Shown here piece by piece: positions 46,773 to 56,485 of a stretch of 64,000 bases of DNA. The DNA is from Corynebacterium aurimucosum (GTDB lineage Bacteria; Actinomycetota; Actinomycetes; Mycobacteriales; Mycobacteriaceae). Under the pieces are notes generated by a model. That model saw nothing but the letters and a program-made list of their open reading frames with translations, made no database searches and had not been told where the DNA came from. The translations under genes were made by a program, and so were the position numbers. Location of the stretch: positions 1,240,001 to 1,304,000 of the forward strand of contig NZ_CP047048.1 of NCBI RefSeq assembly GCF_030408555.1. Reading direction: 5' to 3'. How positions within the stretch are numbered: position 1 is the stretch's first letter; every line of letters starts with the position of its first letter.

Positions 46773-47486
46773 TTAGCGGTTGCCATTGTTCGGTGCGCTG
46801 TTGGAAAGGGCTGCACTCAAGCGGTTAGAAGCGCTAACTAGTACGTCAGCAAATTTCTCCGCTGGGGAGGGGCGGAAGCGCTCGGCCGAACCGGAAATGG
46901 AGAGCGCGGCGATGAAGTTTCCGGCGCCGTCGAAAACTGGTGCGGAGATGGAGGCGAGGTTGGACTCGCGTTCCTCGATGGATTCGGAATAACCGTTGGT
47001 GCGTGCGAGCTCGACATCGTGCTCGCTGAAAATGGCATCTTCAACGTGTACATCGGCAAAAGCTGCGAAGATTCTAGCGGCGGAGCCGGAGGTGAGCGGG
47101 AGCTGGCGGCCTACAGGGACCACGTTGTGTAGTCCAATTTCTGGCTCGCGTGTGGCAATGCAGGTGCGGGTGGTTCCCGAGAGTTCGTATAGCTGGACGG
47201 ATTCGCCTGTGGCGTCGAGAAGCTCCTCCATGATGGGGCCGGCGGTCTCGATGATTCGATCCCGGTTGCCGGGAAGGGCGGGACCCGCACCCCACTTACC
47301 GTCGGGCGTGCGGGTAAGGATCCGGTGTGCCTCGAGCGCTGTGGCGAGACGGTGTGCGGTTGCCCGGGGTAGGCCGGTGGTCTCACACAGCTCATTGAGC
47401 GTGGAGGGGCGGTTGGTCGCGGCCATCATGATGGCTACTGCGCGATCCAATACCTTAATTCCTGATACTGCGCTATACTCTCCCAT
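46773..47486 (-). CDS. ltbR: IclR-family regulator of leucine biosynthesis
   Basis: 237 residues from ATG 47486. N-terminal winged helix (SGIKVLDRAVAIMMAA, LNELCETTGLPRATAHRLATALEA) and C-terminal IclR effector domain. Divergent to leuCD, the position of C. glutamicum ltbR, whose product represses leuB and leuCD. The -10 TAGATT (47494-47499, minus strand) is 7 nt before the ATG, so the mRNA is leaderless and its promoter overlaps that of leuC and the dyad, which implies autoregulation. The frame open further upstream to 47732 lies inside leuC and is rejected. Confidence 0.9.
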   Translation of the reverse strand: MGEYSAVSGIKVLDRAVAIMMAATNRPSTLNELCETTGLPRATAHRLATALEAHRILTRTPDGKWGAGPALPGNRDRIIETAGPIMEELLDATGESVQLYELSGTTRTCIATREPEIGLHNVVPVGRQLPLTSGSAARIFAAFADVHVEDAIFSEHDVELARTNGYSESIEERESNLASISAPVFDGAGNFIAALSISGSAERFRPSPAEKFADVLVSASNRLSAALSNSAPNNGNR

Positions 47487-47521
47487 ATAATGAAATCTAC
47501 GTCCCATTAATTGAGATTTCA
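47486..47521. promoter_or_regulatory. Divergent leuC/ltbR promoters and shared operator
   Basis: For leuC, a consensus TATAAT at 47486-47491; for ltbR, TAGATT at 47494-47499 on the minus strand. An 8-bp dyad TGAAATCT (47491-47498) / AGATTTCA (47514-47521) with a 15-bp spacer begins on the last base of the leuC -10 and covers the start region, an ideal repressor site. Confidence 0.65.
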
Positions 47522-47534
47522 AGTGGAGAGATAC

Positions 47535-48977
47535 ATGACTGAGAAACTGACACTCGCAGAGAAGGTATGGCGCGACCACGTTGTGCGCAAGGGCGAGGGC
47601 GGCGAGCCCGATCTTATCTATATTGACTTTCAGCTCCTGCACGAAGTTACCAGCCCCCAGGCTTTCGACGGTCTTCGCTTGGCCGGTCGCACTATGCGTC
47701 ACCCTGAGCTGCACCTGGCCACTGAAGACCATAACGTGCCCACCGTCGGAATTAAGACCGGCAACCTTTTAGAAATTAAAGATGAGGTCTCCCGCACGCA
47801 GGTATCTACCCTGCGCAAGAACTGTGAAGAGTTCGGTGTGCGCTTGCATTCGATGGGTGATGCTAAGCAAGGCATCGTTCACACCGTAGGCCCCCAGCTG
47901 GGAATTACCCAGCCCGGCATGACCATTGTGTGTGGTGACTCGCACACCTCGACGCATGGCGCCTTCGGCTCCATTGCCATGGGCATCGGTACCTCCGAGG
48001 TTGAGCACGTCATGGCCACCCAGACGCTTTCGCTCAAGCCTTTCAAGACGATGGCTATCGAGGTTAGCGGAGAGCTGGCGGAAGGCGTTTCGGCCAAGGA
48101 CTTGATTCTGGCTATCATCGCCAAGATTGGCACCGGCGGCGGCCAGGGCCACATTATCGAGTACCGCGGCGAGGCCATTCGCAAAATGTCGATGGAAGCG
48201 CGCATGACGATCTGTAACATGTCCATCGAGGCTGGTGCCCGCGCTGGCATGGTGGCTCCGGATGAAACCACCTTTGAGTACGTCAAGGGCCGCGAGTTCG
48301 CCCCGCAGGGCGAAGACTGGGACGCAGCGGTTGACTACTGGAAGACGCTGCCGACTGACGAAGGCGCCGAGTTTGATACCGTCGTGGAGATCGACGGCTC
48401 CGCCCTCACCCCGTTTGTCACTTGGGGCACGAACCCGGGACAGGGCTTGCCGCTGAGCGCTGTGGTGCCCGACCCGGAGGAGTGCGGTGACGACGGTGAG
48501 AAGGCTGCAGTCGAGAAGGCCTTGGCGTACATGGACCTGGAGCCTGGCACGCCGCTTCGCGATATCCAGATCGACACTGTCTTCCTGGGTTCCTGCACGA
48601 ACGCTCGCATCGAAGACCTGCGCGCAGCCGCTGAGGTAGTCAAAGGGCGCAGTATCGCGGCTGATACCCGCATGATGGTGGTTCCGTCATCGGCCGTGGT
48701 CAAGGCACAAGCGGAGGAAGAAGGCTTGGATAAGATTTTCACCGATTTTGGTGCTGAATGGCGAACCGCTGGTTGCTCGATGTGCCTGGGCATGAACCCG
48801 GACCAGTTGAAGCCGGGGGAGAGGTCGGCGTCGACAAGCAACCGGAACTTTGAGGGCCGCCAAGGGCCAGGCGGCCGCACCCACCTGGTGTCCCCGGCCG
48901 TTGCCGCGGCGACAGCAGTCCTGGGCCACCTGGCCGCACCAGCAGATATCGTCGATGCCGCCGTGGCCGGCGCTTAA
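47535..48977 (+). CDS. leuC: 3-isopropylmalate dehydratase, large subunit
   Basis: 480 residues. Aconitase-family [4Fe-4S] enzyme isomerising 2- to 3-isopropylmalate with LeuD. Cluster ligands lie in [13 protein letters not shown] and [12 protein letters not shown]; substrate segments [14 protein letters not shown] and TEDHNVPT are intact. ATG 47535 follows GTGGAGAG; earlier in-frame TTG 47511 lies in the operator. Translation of leuD follows 16 bp after. Confidence 0.97.
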   Translation: MTEKLTLAEKVWRDHVVRKGEGGEPDLIYIDFQLLHEVTSPQAFDGLRLAGRTMRHPELHLATEDHNVPTVGIKTGNLLEIKDEVSRTQVSTLRKNCEEFGVRLHSMGDAKQGIVHTVGPQLGITQPGMTIVCGDSHTSTHGAFGSIAMGIGTSEVEHVMATQTLSLKPFKTMAIEVSGELAEGVSAKDLILAIIAKIGTGGGQGHIIEYRGEAIRKMSMEARMTICNMSIEAGARAGMVAPDETTFEYVKGREFAPQGEDWDAAVDYWKTLPTDEGAEFDTVVEIDGSALTPFVTWGTNPGQGLPLSAVVPDPEECGDDGEKAAVEKALAYMDLEPGTPLRDIQIDTVFLGSCTNARIEDLRAAAEVVKGRSIAADTRMMVVPSSAVVKAQAEEEGLDKIFTDFGAEWRTAGCSMCLGMNPDQLKPGERSASTSNRNFEGRQGPGGRTHLVSPAVAAATAVLGHLAAPADIVDAAVAGA

Positions 48978-48993
48978 GGAAAGGGAGAAGACA

Positions 48994-49584
48994 ATGGAGA
49001 AGTTCGTAACTCATACTGGCATCGGCGTTCCGCTGCGAGTATCCAATGTGGATACTGACCAGATTATTCCGGCGCGCTACCTCAAGTCCGTTAAACGCAC
49101 CGGCTTTGCCGACGGTCTGTTTTCTAACTGGCGCAGCGATCACAACTTTATTCTCAATCAGGAACCGTTCAGGGAAGGCTCTGTGCTTTTCGCGGGGCCG
49201 GACTTTGGTACCGGGTCCTCTCGTGAGCACGCAGTATGGGCGCTTGCCGAGTATGGATTCAAGGCGGTGTTTTCTTCACGCTTCGCCGATATTTTTCGCG
49301 GCAATTCCGGAAAGGCTGGCCTGCTGACGGGGCTCATGGAACAAGAAGACATCGAGCTCATCTGGAAACAGTTGGAGGCCGGCGAGACCGAAACCACCGT
49401 CGATTTGGAATCGCGGACGGTTACCGTCGGCGGCAATAGCTACACCTTTGAGATCGATGATTACACTCGCTGGCGCCTTATGGAGGGGCTCGATGATATC
49501 GGTCTGACCCTGCGCAATGAGGCCGATATCGAGGCTTTCGAATCCACGCGCCCCGCGTTCAAGCCCCGCGTCGTAGCATCTTAA
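48994..49584 (+). CDS. leuD: 3-isopropylmalate dehydratase, small subunit
   Basis: 196 residues. Swivel-domain partner of Leu[36 protein letters not shown] and [15 protein letters not shown] are the family signatures. ATG 48994 is preceded by AAAGGGAG at 48980-48987. Confidence 0.97.
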   Translation: MEKFVTHTGIGVPLRVSNVDTDQIIPARYLKSVKRTGFADGLFSNWRSDHNFILNQEPFREGSVLFAGPDFGTGSSREHAVWALAEYGFKAVFSSRFADIFRGNSGKAGLLTGLMEQEDIELIWKQLEAGETETTVDLESRTVTVGGNSYTFEIDDYTRWRLMEGLDDIGLTLRNEADIEAFESTRPAFKPRVVAS

Positions 49585-49659
49585 CGTGAGCAATAAAGGT
49601 GTGGGAGCATTCCCCGCCTCCTGTGGCGCGGTGCACATAGCGCCGTTAACATCCTCGGC

Positions 49660-50544
49660 ATGAGCAATCCTTATCAAAGCTTTAGCGGAGACAGAGGCAA
49701 TCAGTTCGGCGGCGCAGGCGGGTATGGCGGGTATGGCTATCACAACACTTCGGGGTATGGCTATCAACAGCCAGGGAACTACGGTTATCAGCAGTCCAGC
49801 AGCTACGGTGAGCGCCAGCCTGGCGCCTGGGCTGGAAATCCACCAGGCGGGGCGCCCGCCCAACCCATCGACGCCATGGATATTGTGGGCCAATCATTCA
49901 AGGGCTACCTGAAGCAGCCTGTGCCAGGGATGTTGGCCATGCTGGTGCATTTCATCATCACTTTTGCTCTTCTTCTTGTTCCGAGTACCGCTGTAGGCGG
50001 CATCTTCGCAGTAATGGAAGAAAACGGCACGGACATTGAGCCTTTGGTGCCTACCGTCGGGATCCCTCTCATGGTTGTCATGGGGCTAGTCGCCTTCGCT
50101 TATCTTTTCTGGCTAATGGCGAACCTCTTTAATGGTTCCCGGAAGATCGCTGATGGGGAGCAGGTCACCTTCCGCGACTACTTTAGGTTTGCCCAGCTGA
50201 GTGGTTGCGCCGGCGTCTATGCCTGCTTCTTTACTTTGGTAATGCTCGGATCTATTGCGGGCGGCTTCCCTGGTCTGATTCTCTTTGCGCTCCTGTGGCC
50301 AGCGCCCGTGATTAAGGCGGATAACCCTGATAAGCCTCTCATGGACTGCTTCCGAGAGGCCCTCAACCTGGTCATGGAGAATCTAGGGCAGTCGCTGCTC
50401 TTTATCTTGGTCTGCTCCCTCATCGCGAGCTTGCTTGTCTTTATTCCCATAGTCGGCTTCCTTGCCGCCTATCCGATCTGGGCGCTCGGGATGGTCCTTT
50501 TCACTCGCGCTATGCAGCGCCGCCCTGCAGCGCGGTGGGAATAA
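49660..50544 (+). CDS. Membrane protein with Gly/Tyr/Gln-rich N-terminus
   Basis: 294 residues. The first 65 are a low-complexity, disordered Gly/Tyr/Gln/Ser tail with repeated GYGYQQ and YGYQQ units, followed by about six membrane helices in a DUF975-like arrangement with GSRKIADGEQVTFRDYFRF between helices. Function unknown; such tails in corynebacteria often precede envelope membrane proteins. TAACAT lies 7 nt before ATG 49660 (leaderless). Stands alone between leuD and the convergent mutT1-like gene. Confidence 0.7.
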   Translation: MSNPYQSFSGDRGNQFGGAGGYGGYGYHNTSGYGYQQPGNYGYQQSSSYGERQPGAWAGNPPGGAPAQPIDAMDIVGQSFKGYLKQPVPGMLAMLVHFIITFALLLVPSTAVGGIFAVMEENGTDIEPLVPTVGIPLMVVMGLVAFAYLFWLMANLFNGSRKIADGEQVTFRDYFRFAQLSGCAGVYACFFTLVMLGSIAGGFPGLILFALLWPAPVIKADNPDKPLMDCFREALNLVMENLGQSLLFILVCSLIASLLVFIPIVGFLAAYPIWALGMVLFTRAMQRRPAARWE

Positions 50545-50593
50545 GACAGCAGGGCAGCACTGAAGTTCCTGAGAGACGGCGGCGATGCCGTAC

Positions 50594-51592
50594 TTAGCGC
50601 ACAGGAAGCGGGCTAGCCAAGTAGTCCGCCCCGGTAAGCTCACCGTCGTTGAAGGAAAGAACCCATACCGAAGCCTTCTTGAACTTGAGCTCATCGATCG
50701 ACTTTTTAAGGAACTTCGGCGCGTAGGACTCGATGATGCCGGGGATGGTCAGCCCTTGGCTGACGATAACCGGAACACCGCCGCCGTCGACCACGCGCTG
50801 GAAGGCGGCGCGTGCGTCGTCGGGCGATTCAGCAAAGACATCATCGCCGAATGCTTTATTCACGGCGATGTCCATGCCGAGTTCATCGGCCAGCCGGGCA
50901 GCGGTGTGCTGGCAACGCTGCGGCGGAGCGCTATAAATGGCGGTCGGATGAAATGGCGTGAGCATCGGCACGAGCATCTCCGCTTGGCGGCGCCCCTTTT
51001 TATCCAGCGGGCGCAGGTCATCATCGCCTTCCCACGAGCGGCGCTGGTGTGCGCGTGCATGGCGCACATAAAGAACGCGGGTCGTAGGCGCAAGGCGCAG
51101 ACGCTTGTGTGCCTTGCCTAGCACCTGGGCATCAACGTCGTAGGAGAGTAATGAGCTGGCCTCGGCGATCTTCATCCAACGCAGCTCATCGGTCTCTTCA
51201 TTCGGGGTGTACTCACCGTCGAGTACACGGGCCAGCCAGTAGTAGACCACCTTCGTGCGGCCTTGCACCGGGTAGGCCACCTTGCCGATGAGCTTGCCTA
51301 GGCGCACGGAGTAACCGGTTTCCTCGAAGATCTCGCGCGCGGCGGTCGCGGGGAGCGATTCGCCCGGATCGACCTTGCCCTTGGGCAGCGACCAATCGTC
51401 ATAGTGGGGGCGGTGGATAAGTGCAACCTCCGGATCGTGCGGGTCGCCACGCCAGAGAACCGCGCCGGCGGCAAGCGTCGTGCGCTTGAATTCTTCTGCC
51501 GGATCGACGGGGATCTCCTGGTGGCGTCCGGAAATGAAGACTTCCGAGCGAATGTCTTTGTCCGTCTCGTGCATGTTCTTTGCCTTGGGCAT
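50594..51592 (-). CDS. mutT1: Nudix hydrolase fused to histidine phosphatase (MutT1-like)
   Basis: 332 residues from ATG 51592 with AAAGGAG just upstream. N-terminal Nudix domain with the box GX5EX7REUXEEXGU (starts GKVDPGES, about residue 69) and a C-terminal histidine-phosphatase domain beginning LYVRHARAHQR (about 174; RHA instead of the usual RHG) with the second His in VIVSQGLTI... not obvious. Mycobacterial MutT1 with this layout hydrolyses 8-oxo-dGTP and diadenosine polyphosphates. The altered RHG and missing late His suggest a weakened phosphatase half. Divergent from gpsA, as in related genomes. Confidence 0.8.
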   Translation of the reverse strand: MPKAKNMHETDKDIRSEVFISGRHQEIPVDPAEEFKRTTLAAGAVLWRGDPHDPEVALIHRPHYDDWSLPKGKVDPGESLPATAAREIFEETGYSVRLGKLIGKVAYPVQGRTKVVYYWLARVLDGEYTPNEETDELRWMKIAEASSLLSYDVDAQVLGKAHKRLRLAPTTRVLYVRHARAHQRRSWEGDDDLRPLDKKGRRQAEMLVPMLTPFHPTAIYSAPPQRCQHTAARLADELGMDIAVNKAFGDDVFAESPDDARAAFQRVVDGGGVPVIVSQGLTIPGIIESYAPKFLKKSIDELKFKKASVWVLSFNDGELTGADYLASPLPVR

Positions 51593-51740
51593 GCTGCTCC
51601 TTTTGCGCCGGTAGCTTTCAACCTTCTCTATCTTCCTCCACTCGCCGTCGCGATGCAGCCTTACGCGCCGAGCGTGCAGGAATGCCAGGCGTGCTTTAAT
51701 GGGAAAAGCCAATGCAGAGGAATCTAGAGTGAGGTGGCAC

Positions 51741-52739
51741 ATGGCAAACGTGGCAGTAATGGGGGCAGGCTCGTGGGGAACCACGCTGGCAAAAGTCTTT
51801 GCTGACGCCGGCAACGACGTCCGCTTGTGGGCGCGCCGCGAGGAATTGGCGAATGCCATCAACACGCGCCACGAGAATCCGGATTACCTCCCAGAACTCC
51901 CGCTTCCTGAGTCGATTAAGGCCTCCACAGAGCCGGCAACAACGCTGCAGGCCGCGGATATTGTGATCTTCGGCGTTCCCTCCCAGACGCTGCGCGGAAA
52001 CCTGGAAAAGTGGGCGCCGCTCTTGCCTGAGGACGCGACCTTGGTGTCGATCTCTAAAGGCGTGGAGAAGGCCACACTCAACCTAATGAGCGAAGTTATC
52101 GCAGACGCCGCCGGTGTCTCCTCCGACCGTATCGCGGTCCTCTCTGGGCCCAACCTAGCCAAGGAGGTGGCCCAGGAGCAACCAGCAGCCACGGTGATTG
52201 CCTGCAGCGATGCTGCCCGTGCCGAGGCCGTGCAACATGCCGCCGCAGCACCGTATTTTCGGCCCTATACCAACACCGATGTCATCGGCGCGGAGATCGG
52301 CGGCGCCTGCAAAAACGTGATTGCACTTGCCTGCGGCATGGCGGCGGGTAAGGGGTTAGGAAACAACACCATGGCCACCATCATCACGCGCGGGCTCGCG
52401 GAGATTACTCGCCTAGGAGTGAAGCTGGGAGCGGACCCGTTCACCTTCTCTGGTCTAGCAGGCATGGGAGACCTCGTGGCGACGTGCAGTTCGACGTTGT
52501 CGCGTAACCGCACCTTTGGGTATCGCCTCGGCCAGGGTGGCACGCTGGAGGAAGCAACTGCCGCCACCAACGGGCAGGTTGCGGAAGGTGTTATCTCATC
52601 TGATTCCATCTTTAGGTTGGCGCAGCGCGCAGACGTAGAGATGCCGATTACCCAAGCGGTCTACGGTGTGTGCCACCGCGGGGTGACTGTCGACGACATG
52701 ATTGTTGCTCTGATGGGTCGCACCAAGAAAGCTGAGTAA
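51741..52739 (+). CDS. gpsA: Glycerol-3-phosphate dehydrogenase [NAD(P)+]
   Basis: 332 residues. Reduces dihydroxyacetone phosphate to glycerol-3-phosphate for phospholipids. N-terminal [17 protein letters not shown] binds NAD(P); SGPNLAKEV and the catalytic Lys in [17 protein letters not shown] are present. ATG 51741 with GAGGTGG upstream; the in-frame extension to 51699 is unlikely. Followed closely by ddl. Confidence 0.96.
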   Translation: MANVAVMGAGSWGTTLAKVFADAGNDVRLWARREELANAINTRHENPDYLPELPLPESIKASTEPATTLQAADIVIFGVPSQTLRGNLEKWAPLLPEDATLVSISKGVEKATLNLMSEVIADAAGVSSDRIAVLSGPNLAKEVAQEQPAATVIACSDAARAEAVQHAAAAPYFRPYTNTDVIGAEIGGACKNVIALACGMAAGKGLGNNTMATIITRGLAEITRLGVKLGADPFTFSGLAGMGDLVATCSSTLSRNRTFGYRLGQGGTLEEATAATNGQVAEGVISSDSIFRLAQRADVEMPITQAVYGVCHRGVTVDDMIVALMGRTKKAE

Positions 52740-52760
52740 AGCCGAGTAAAGTTGCTCGGT

Positions 52761-53831
52761 ATGACTGAAGCGAAACCTGTGCGCGTTGCCGTTGTGTACG
52801 GCGGTCGCAGCTCCGAGCATTCGGTGTCGTGCATTTCCGCCGGCGCAATCATGGAGCACCTTGATCCGGAAAAGTATGAAGTCGTGCCCATTGGCATCAC
52901 GCGGGAAGGCACCTGGACGCAGGGCAACCGCGCGGGACTCGACATTGTCGACGGGCGGCTGCCCGAAGTAGAACTGCACGATGAGCTGGCGTTATCCCTC
53001 AACCCTGCCACGCGTGGGCGCATCCACAATGTCACCCGCCACGAGCACTACACAGAGGTCGATGTCATTGTCCCAGTTCTGCACGGCCCCTATGGGGAAG
53101 ACGGCACAGTGCAGGGCCTCTTTGAACTTTCCGGGATTCCCTACGTCGGCGCAGGCGTATTGGCTTCGGCTGTCGGAATGGACAAGGAGTTCACCAAGAA
53201 GCTTCTGGTCGCGGAAGGCCTTCCGGTAGCGCCGCAAGAAGTACTCACAGGGGAAGCCACGCTTAATGACGCCCAAAAGGAACGCCTTGGCCTGCCCGTC
53301 TTTGTGAAGCCGGCGCGGGGTGGATCCTCCATCGGTGTGTCCAAGGTCTCCGCGTGGGAAGACCTTGAAGCAGCACTAACCCTGGCCTATGAATCCGATG
53401 ACAAGGTTCTCATCGAACCAGAAATCAGCGGCGCCGAGGTGGAGGTGGGAGTTCTTGAACGCCCCGACGGCAGCCTCCAGGCCTCTGTCCCCGCCAAGCT
53501 CTTGGGCACCACGGAGTCTGAGGAAGGCTTTTATGATTTCGATGCCAAGTACATCGACGAGGGCGTCTCGGCAGCAATTCCTGCTCCGTTGAGTGAGGAG
53601 CTGACCGCCGAACTTCGACAGCGCGCTATTGAGGCTTTCCGGGCGCTGGGTGCCTCGGGCCTATCGCGCGTGGATTTCTTCGTCAGTGATGATTCCTACT
53701 GCATCAACGAAGTGAATACCTTCCCCGGCTTCACCCCGATTTCTATGTACCCGCAGGTCTTTGCTGCGGAAGGGGTAGGTTATGCCGAGCTGCTCGACAC
53801 CCTTATTCAGACGGCCCTCGCGCGTTCCTAG
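52761..53831 (+). CDS. ddl: D-alanine--D-alanine ligase
   Basis: 356 residues. ATP-grasp enzyme making the peptidoglycan dipeptide. VYGGRSSEHSVSCISA at the start, VLHGPYGEDGTVQG, KPARGGSSIGVSKV and the Mg-binding FFVSDDSYCINEVNTFPGFTP near the end (in shorter segments). TAAAGT lies 8 nt before ATG 52761, so a promoter of its own is possible besides read-through from gpsA. Confidence 0.96.
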   Translation: MTEAKPVRVAVVYGGRSSEHSVSCISAGAIMEHLDPEKYEVVPIGITREGTWTQGNRAGLDIVDGRLPEVELHDELALSLNPATRGRIHNVTRHEHYTEVDVIVPVLHGPYGEDGTVQGLFELSGIPYVGAGVLASAVGMDKEFTKKLLVAEGLPVAPQEVLTGEATLNDAQKERLGLPVFVKPARGGSSIGVSKVSAWEDLEAALTLAYESDDKVLIEPEISGAEVEVGVLERPDGSLQASVPAKLLGTTESEEGFYDFDAKYIDEGVSAAIPAPLSEELTAELRQRAIEAFRALGASGLSRVDFFVSDDSYCINEVNTFPGFTPISMYPQVFAAEGVGYAELLDTLIQTALARS

Positions 53832-53860
53832 GGTGACGATGTAGGCCGCGCCTCTCACAC

Positions 53861-54775
53861 CTACTGGGAGGGAGTGGCTGCCACGAGGGCGTCGCTAAGC
53901 CGCACCAGCGCGGAATTCGCAGCATCCTGTGGGGCAGACAACGCGAGGTCCTCCGCCCGGCCGAGCGCGAACCATGTGCCGGCCGTGGTGCCCTCCGCCA
54001 GCGTGGTGTCTTCGAACCACGGGACGTCGTTGACCTGCTGGAGCTGAACACCTGCTCGGTAGTTCTCCGGAGAGGCCACGCCGCAGCGCACGACAATCTC
54101 TTCCTGACCCGGTGCGCTATAAACCCAGGTGTTCTTATCTCCCACATCCGCGCGGCGCGTATAGCCCTCTGCAAGTGTTTCCGGCAGGGCCTCTTCTAGA
54201 GCGGGACACATGGAATCCGGTCCAGCCTTGAGCTGCGATAGCGGCGCTGGGTTGGCCTTCTGTGCCTTCTTTTCTAGTTGCTGGAAGGCTGCTTCTAGCC
54301 CCTCTGGAGCGTCATCGTGGGCCTCCTCCGAGGAGGTTGTCACCGCGATGGCGGGGGTGTGCTTGGTGCTGTACCACGTCGTGAGGGTGGAGCCGGGGGT
54401 GGCGTCGAGGACCTGTAGCCACGATTCGCCGTCGGACTCGACGGTGTGGGAGTAGTCGGTAAACTGCTGCGGCAGGTCAACACCACAGCGCAGCGTTACT
54501 TTGTCCTCCGAGTTCTTTGCCCACGCGGCGGCGCCCGCCGGGGCAGGATCGACCAAGTCGACGCGCGGGTAACCCATGAGCTTGTCCGGCAGCGCATCGA
54601 CGACAGCGGCACACTCGGGGGAGTCCGCTGCCTCAGAGGGAGTGGGAGGCAGCGCCACTGGCTGTTGCGCGGCGCTGGTGAATACGTATTTGGCACCAAA
54701 AATCACCGCGAAGACCATCGCGATGGAGATCCCGAGTGAGATGTAAATAGCGGTGCGGTTAAATTGGGTATCCAT
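53861..54775 (-). CDS. Membrane-anchored protein with two DUF3515 domains
   Basis: 304 residues. One N-terminal membrane helix (about 9-33), then two copies of the same domain: residues about 52-150 (ECAAVVDALPDKLMGYPR, VTLRCGVDLPQQF, TTWYSTK) and about 190-300 (MCPALEEALPETLAEGYTRR, IVVRCGVASPENY, GTWFALGRAEDLALS). Each copy keeps the paired Cys of DUF3515. Function unknown; in C. glutamicum a DUF3515 gene also sits after ddl. TAGGAT lies 8 nt before ATG 54775. Convergent with ddl. Confidence 0.8.
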   Translation of the reverse strand: MDTQFNRTAIYISLGISIAMVFAVIFGAKYVFTSAAQQPVALPPTPSEAADSPECAAVVDALPDKLMGYPRVDLVDPAPAGAAAWAKNSEDKVTLRCGVDLPQQFTDYSHTVESDGESWLQVLDATPGSTLTTWYSTKHTPAIAVTTSSEEAHDDAPEGLEAAFQQLEKKAQKANPAPLSQLKAGPDSMCPALEEALPETLAEGYTRRADVGDKNTWVYSAPGQEEIVVRCGVASPENYRAGVQLQQVNDVPWFEDTTLAEGTTAGTWFALGRAEDLALSAPQDAANSALVRLSDALVAATPSQ

Positions 54776-54871
54776 AGGGGCTTATCCTATCGCTGATAGC
54801 CCGAGAAGAACGAACGCGGACGGCGCGCACGAGTGGCGTGTAGCCCGCGCAAGGAAAAGGAGTCCGTGACG

Positions 54872-55831
54872 GTGGGTTTGTCCCATACCCTCGATCAAGC
54901 CGGTGAACGGCACGTTATCCATGAGATTGTCACTGCAGCCCCGAGCGCGCTCAACGGCGACGATGCGGCAGTGCTGTACCCGGCAGCACCCAATTCGCGC
55001 ACGGTGGCCGCGACAGACATGATGGTGGAAGGTCGGCACTTCCGGCGGGACTGGTCCACCGCCGCGGAGATCGGACAGAAAGCTATTGTGCGCAACTTCG
55101 CGGATATTGAGGCGATGGGGGCGCGCCCCACAGCGGCATTGCTGGCGATTGCCGCCCCGGGAGATACCTCGGTGGACTTCGTGCGGGGGATTGCGCAGGG
55201 TATCGCTGAGCGCTGCGCGGTATATAACGCGGAGCTCGTAGGCGGAGATCTGACCCGCAGTGAGAGCTTGGTCATCAACGTCACGGCGTTAGGCTCCCTG
55301 GGTGGAAGTGGTGCAGCGCTGACTCTGGATGGTGCCCGGGCGGGCCAGAAGTTGGTAGCACACGGCAAGATTGGGTATTCCGGGGCGGGCCTGGCGCTGT
55401 TGCAACGCTATGGCCGCGCATTGCCGCCGGAGTTAGAAGAATTCTGGCCTTTGGTCGACGCCCACTGCGCTCCCTCCCTCACCCCGGGGCGTGGTGTCAT
55501 CGCGCGGGCAACCGGTTCGACCTCGATGACGGATAACTCGGATGGCCTCGTGCGCGATATAGGACACTTAGCTGGACGTTCCGGGGTGCACATCGACCTT
55601 GACCGTGGAGCGATTGCCCCTGACCCGCTGCTGGCTGGCGCCGGCGCGGTGCTCGATATCGATCCTTGGGAATGGGTCTTAACCGGCGGCGAGGACCACA
55701 CGCTGTTGGCTACCACGTACAAGGCCCCTCCCTCCGGTTTCCGGGAAATTGGTCGGGTGATGCGCGGTAGCGGCGTGACCATTGACGGAGAGGAGCCGCG
55801 CTATAGCGAGGGCTGGGAGGGATTCGCGTGA
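54872..55831 (+). CDS. thiL: Thiamine-monophosphate kinase
   Basis: 319 residues from GTG 54872, chosen because AAAAGGAG ends 9 nt upstream; GTG 54866 is only 3 nt from it. Makes thiamine diphosphate. [53 protein letters not shown] and [10 protein letters not shown] are the AIR-synthase-type ATP and metal motifs. Overlaps ung by 4 bp. Supplies the cofactor used by IlvB in the same window. Confidence 0.93.
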   Translation: MGLSHTLDQAGERHVIHEIVTAAPSALNGDDAAVLYPAAPNSRTVAATDMMVEGRHFRRDWSTAAEIGQKAIVRNFADIEAMGARPTAALLAIAAPGDTSVDFVRGIAQGIAERCAVYNAELVGGDLTRSESLVINVTALGSLGGSGAALTLDGARAGQKLVAHGKIGYSGAGLALLQRYGRALPPELEEFWPLVDAHCAPSLTPGRGVIARATGSTSMTDNSDGLVRDIGHLAGRSGVHIDLDRGAIAPDPLLAGAGAVLDIDPWEWVLTGGEDHTLLATTYKAPPSGFREIGRVMRGSGVTIDGEEPRYSEGWEGFA

Positions 55832-56475
55832 GCCACATTGATACCTCTCACATTCACTACTCGTGGATGCCTTACATCCGGCAGGCACTGGAGGAAAACC
55901 TTCCACGCATTGAGCGCGAGATTGGCGCAGAGTTCCTGCCGCCCGCCGAGAATGTATTCGCCGCCCTGTCTATGCCGCTCGAGGACGTGCGGGTGCTCAT
56001 CGTGGGCCAGGACCCCTATCCCACGCCGGGGCATGCCATGGGTTTGTCCTTCTCCACGCGATCGGGCGTGCCGGCCCCGCGTTCGTTGAAGAATATCTAC
56101 GCCGAGCTTGGCGACGACCTCGGCATCCCCGGCCGCGCTGATGGTGATCTACGGGCCTGGTTTGAGCAAGGAGTGCTGCTGCTCAACCGAGTGCTTACCG
56201 TGGCCCCGGGCCAGGCCGGTTCACACCGCAGGCTCGGGTGGGAAGCGATTACCGAGGCCGCCATCAGGGCACTGGCGGGGCGCGATATCGTGGCCATTCT
56301 ATGGGGCCGCGATGCCCAAGCCTGCCAAGCTTTCCTGCCCGGTACAGAGTGCATTACCTCCCCGCATCCTTCGCCGCTGTCAGCGCGGCGTGGATTCTTT
56401 GGATCGCGTCCTTTTTCCCGGGCCAATGCGGCTTTAGAGGCCCGTGGCGTCCCCGCAGTGGACTGGCGCTTGTAG
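55828..56475 (+). CDS. ung: Uracil-DNA glycosylase
   Basis: 215 residues. Family 1 UDG removing uracil from DNA: catalytic [15 protein letters not shown] (Asp in GQDPY), LLNRVLTV and the Leu-intercalation loop [15 protein letters not shown]. The GTG start overlaps the thiL stop (GTGA) with GGAGGG upstream. Confidence 0.95.
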   Translation: MSHIDTSHIHYSWMPYIRQALEENLPRIEREIGAEFLPPAENVFAALSMPLEDVRVLIVGQDPYPTPGHAMGLSFSTRSGVPAPRSLKNIYAELGDDLGIPGRADGDLRAWFEQGVLLLNRVLTVAPGQAGSHRRLGWEAITEAAIRALAGRDIVAILWGRDAQACQAFLPGTECITSPHPSPLSARRGFFGSRPFSRANAALEARGVPAVDWRL

Positions 56476-56485
56476 ACTAGCCAGC

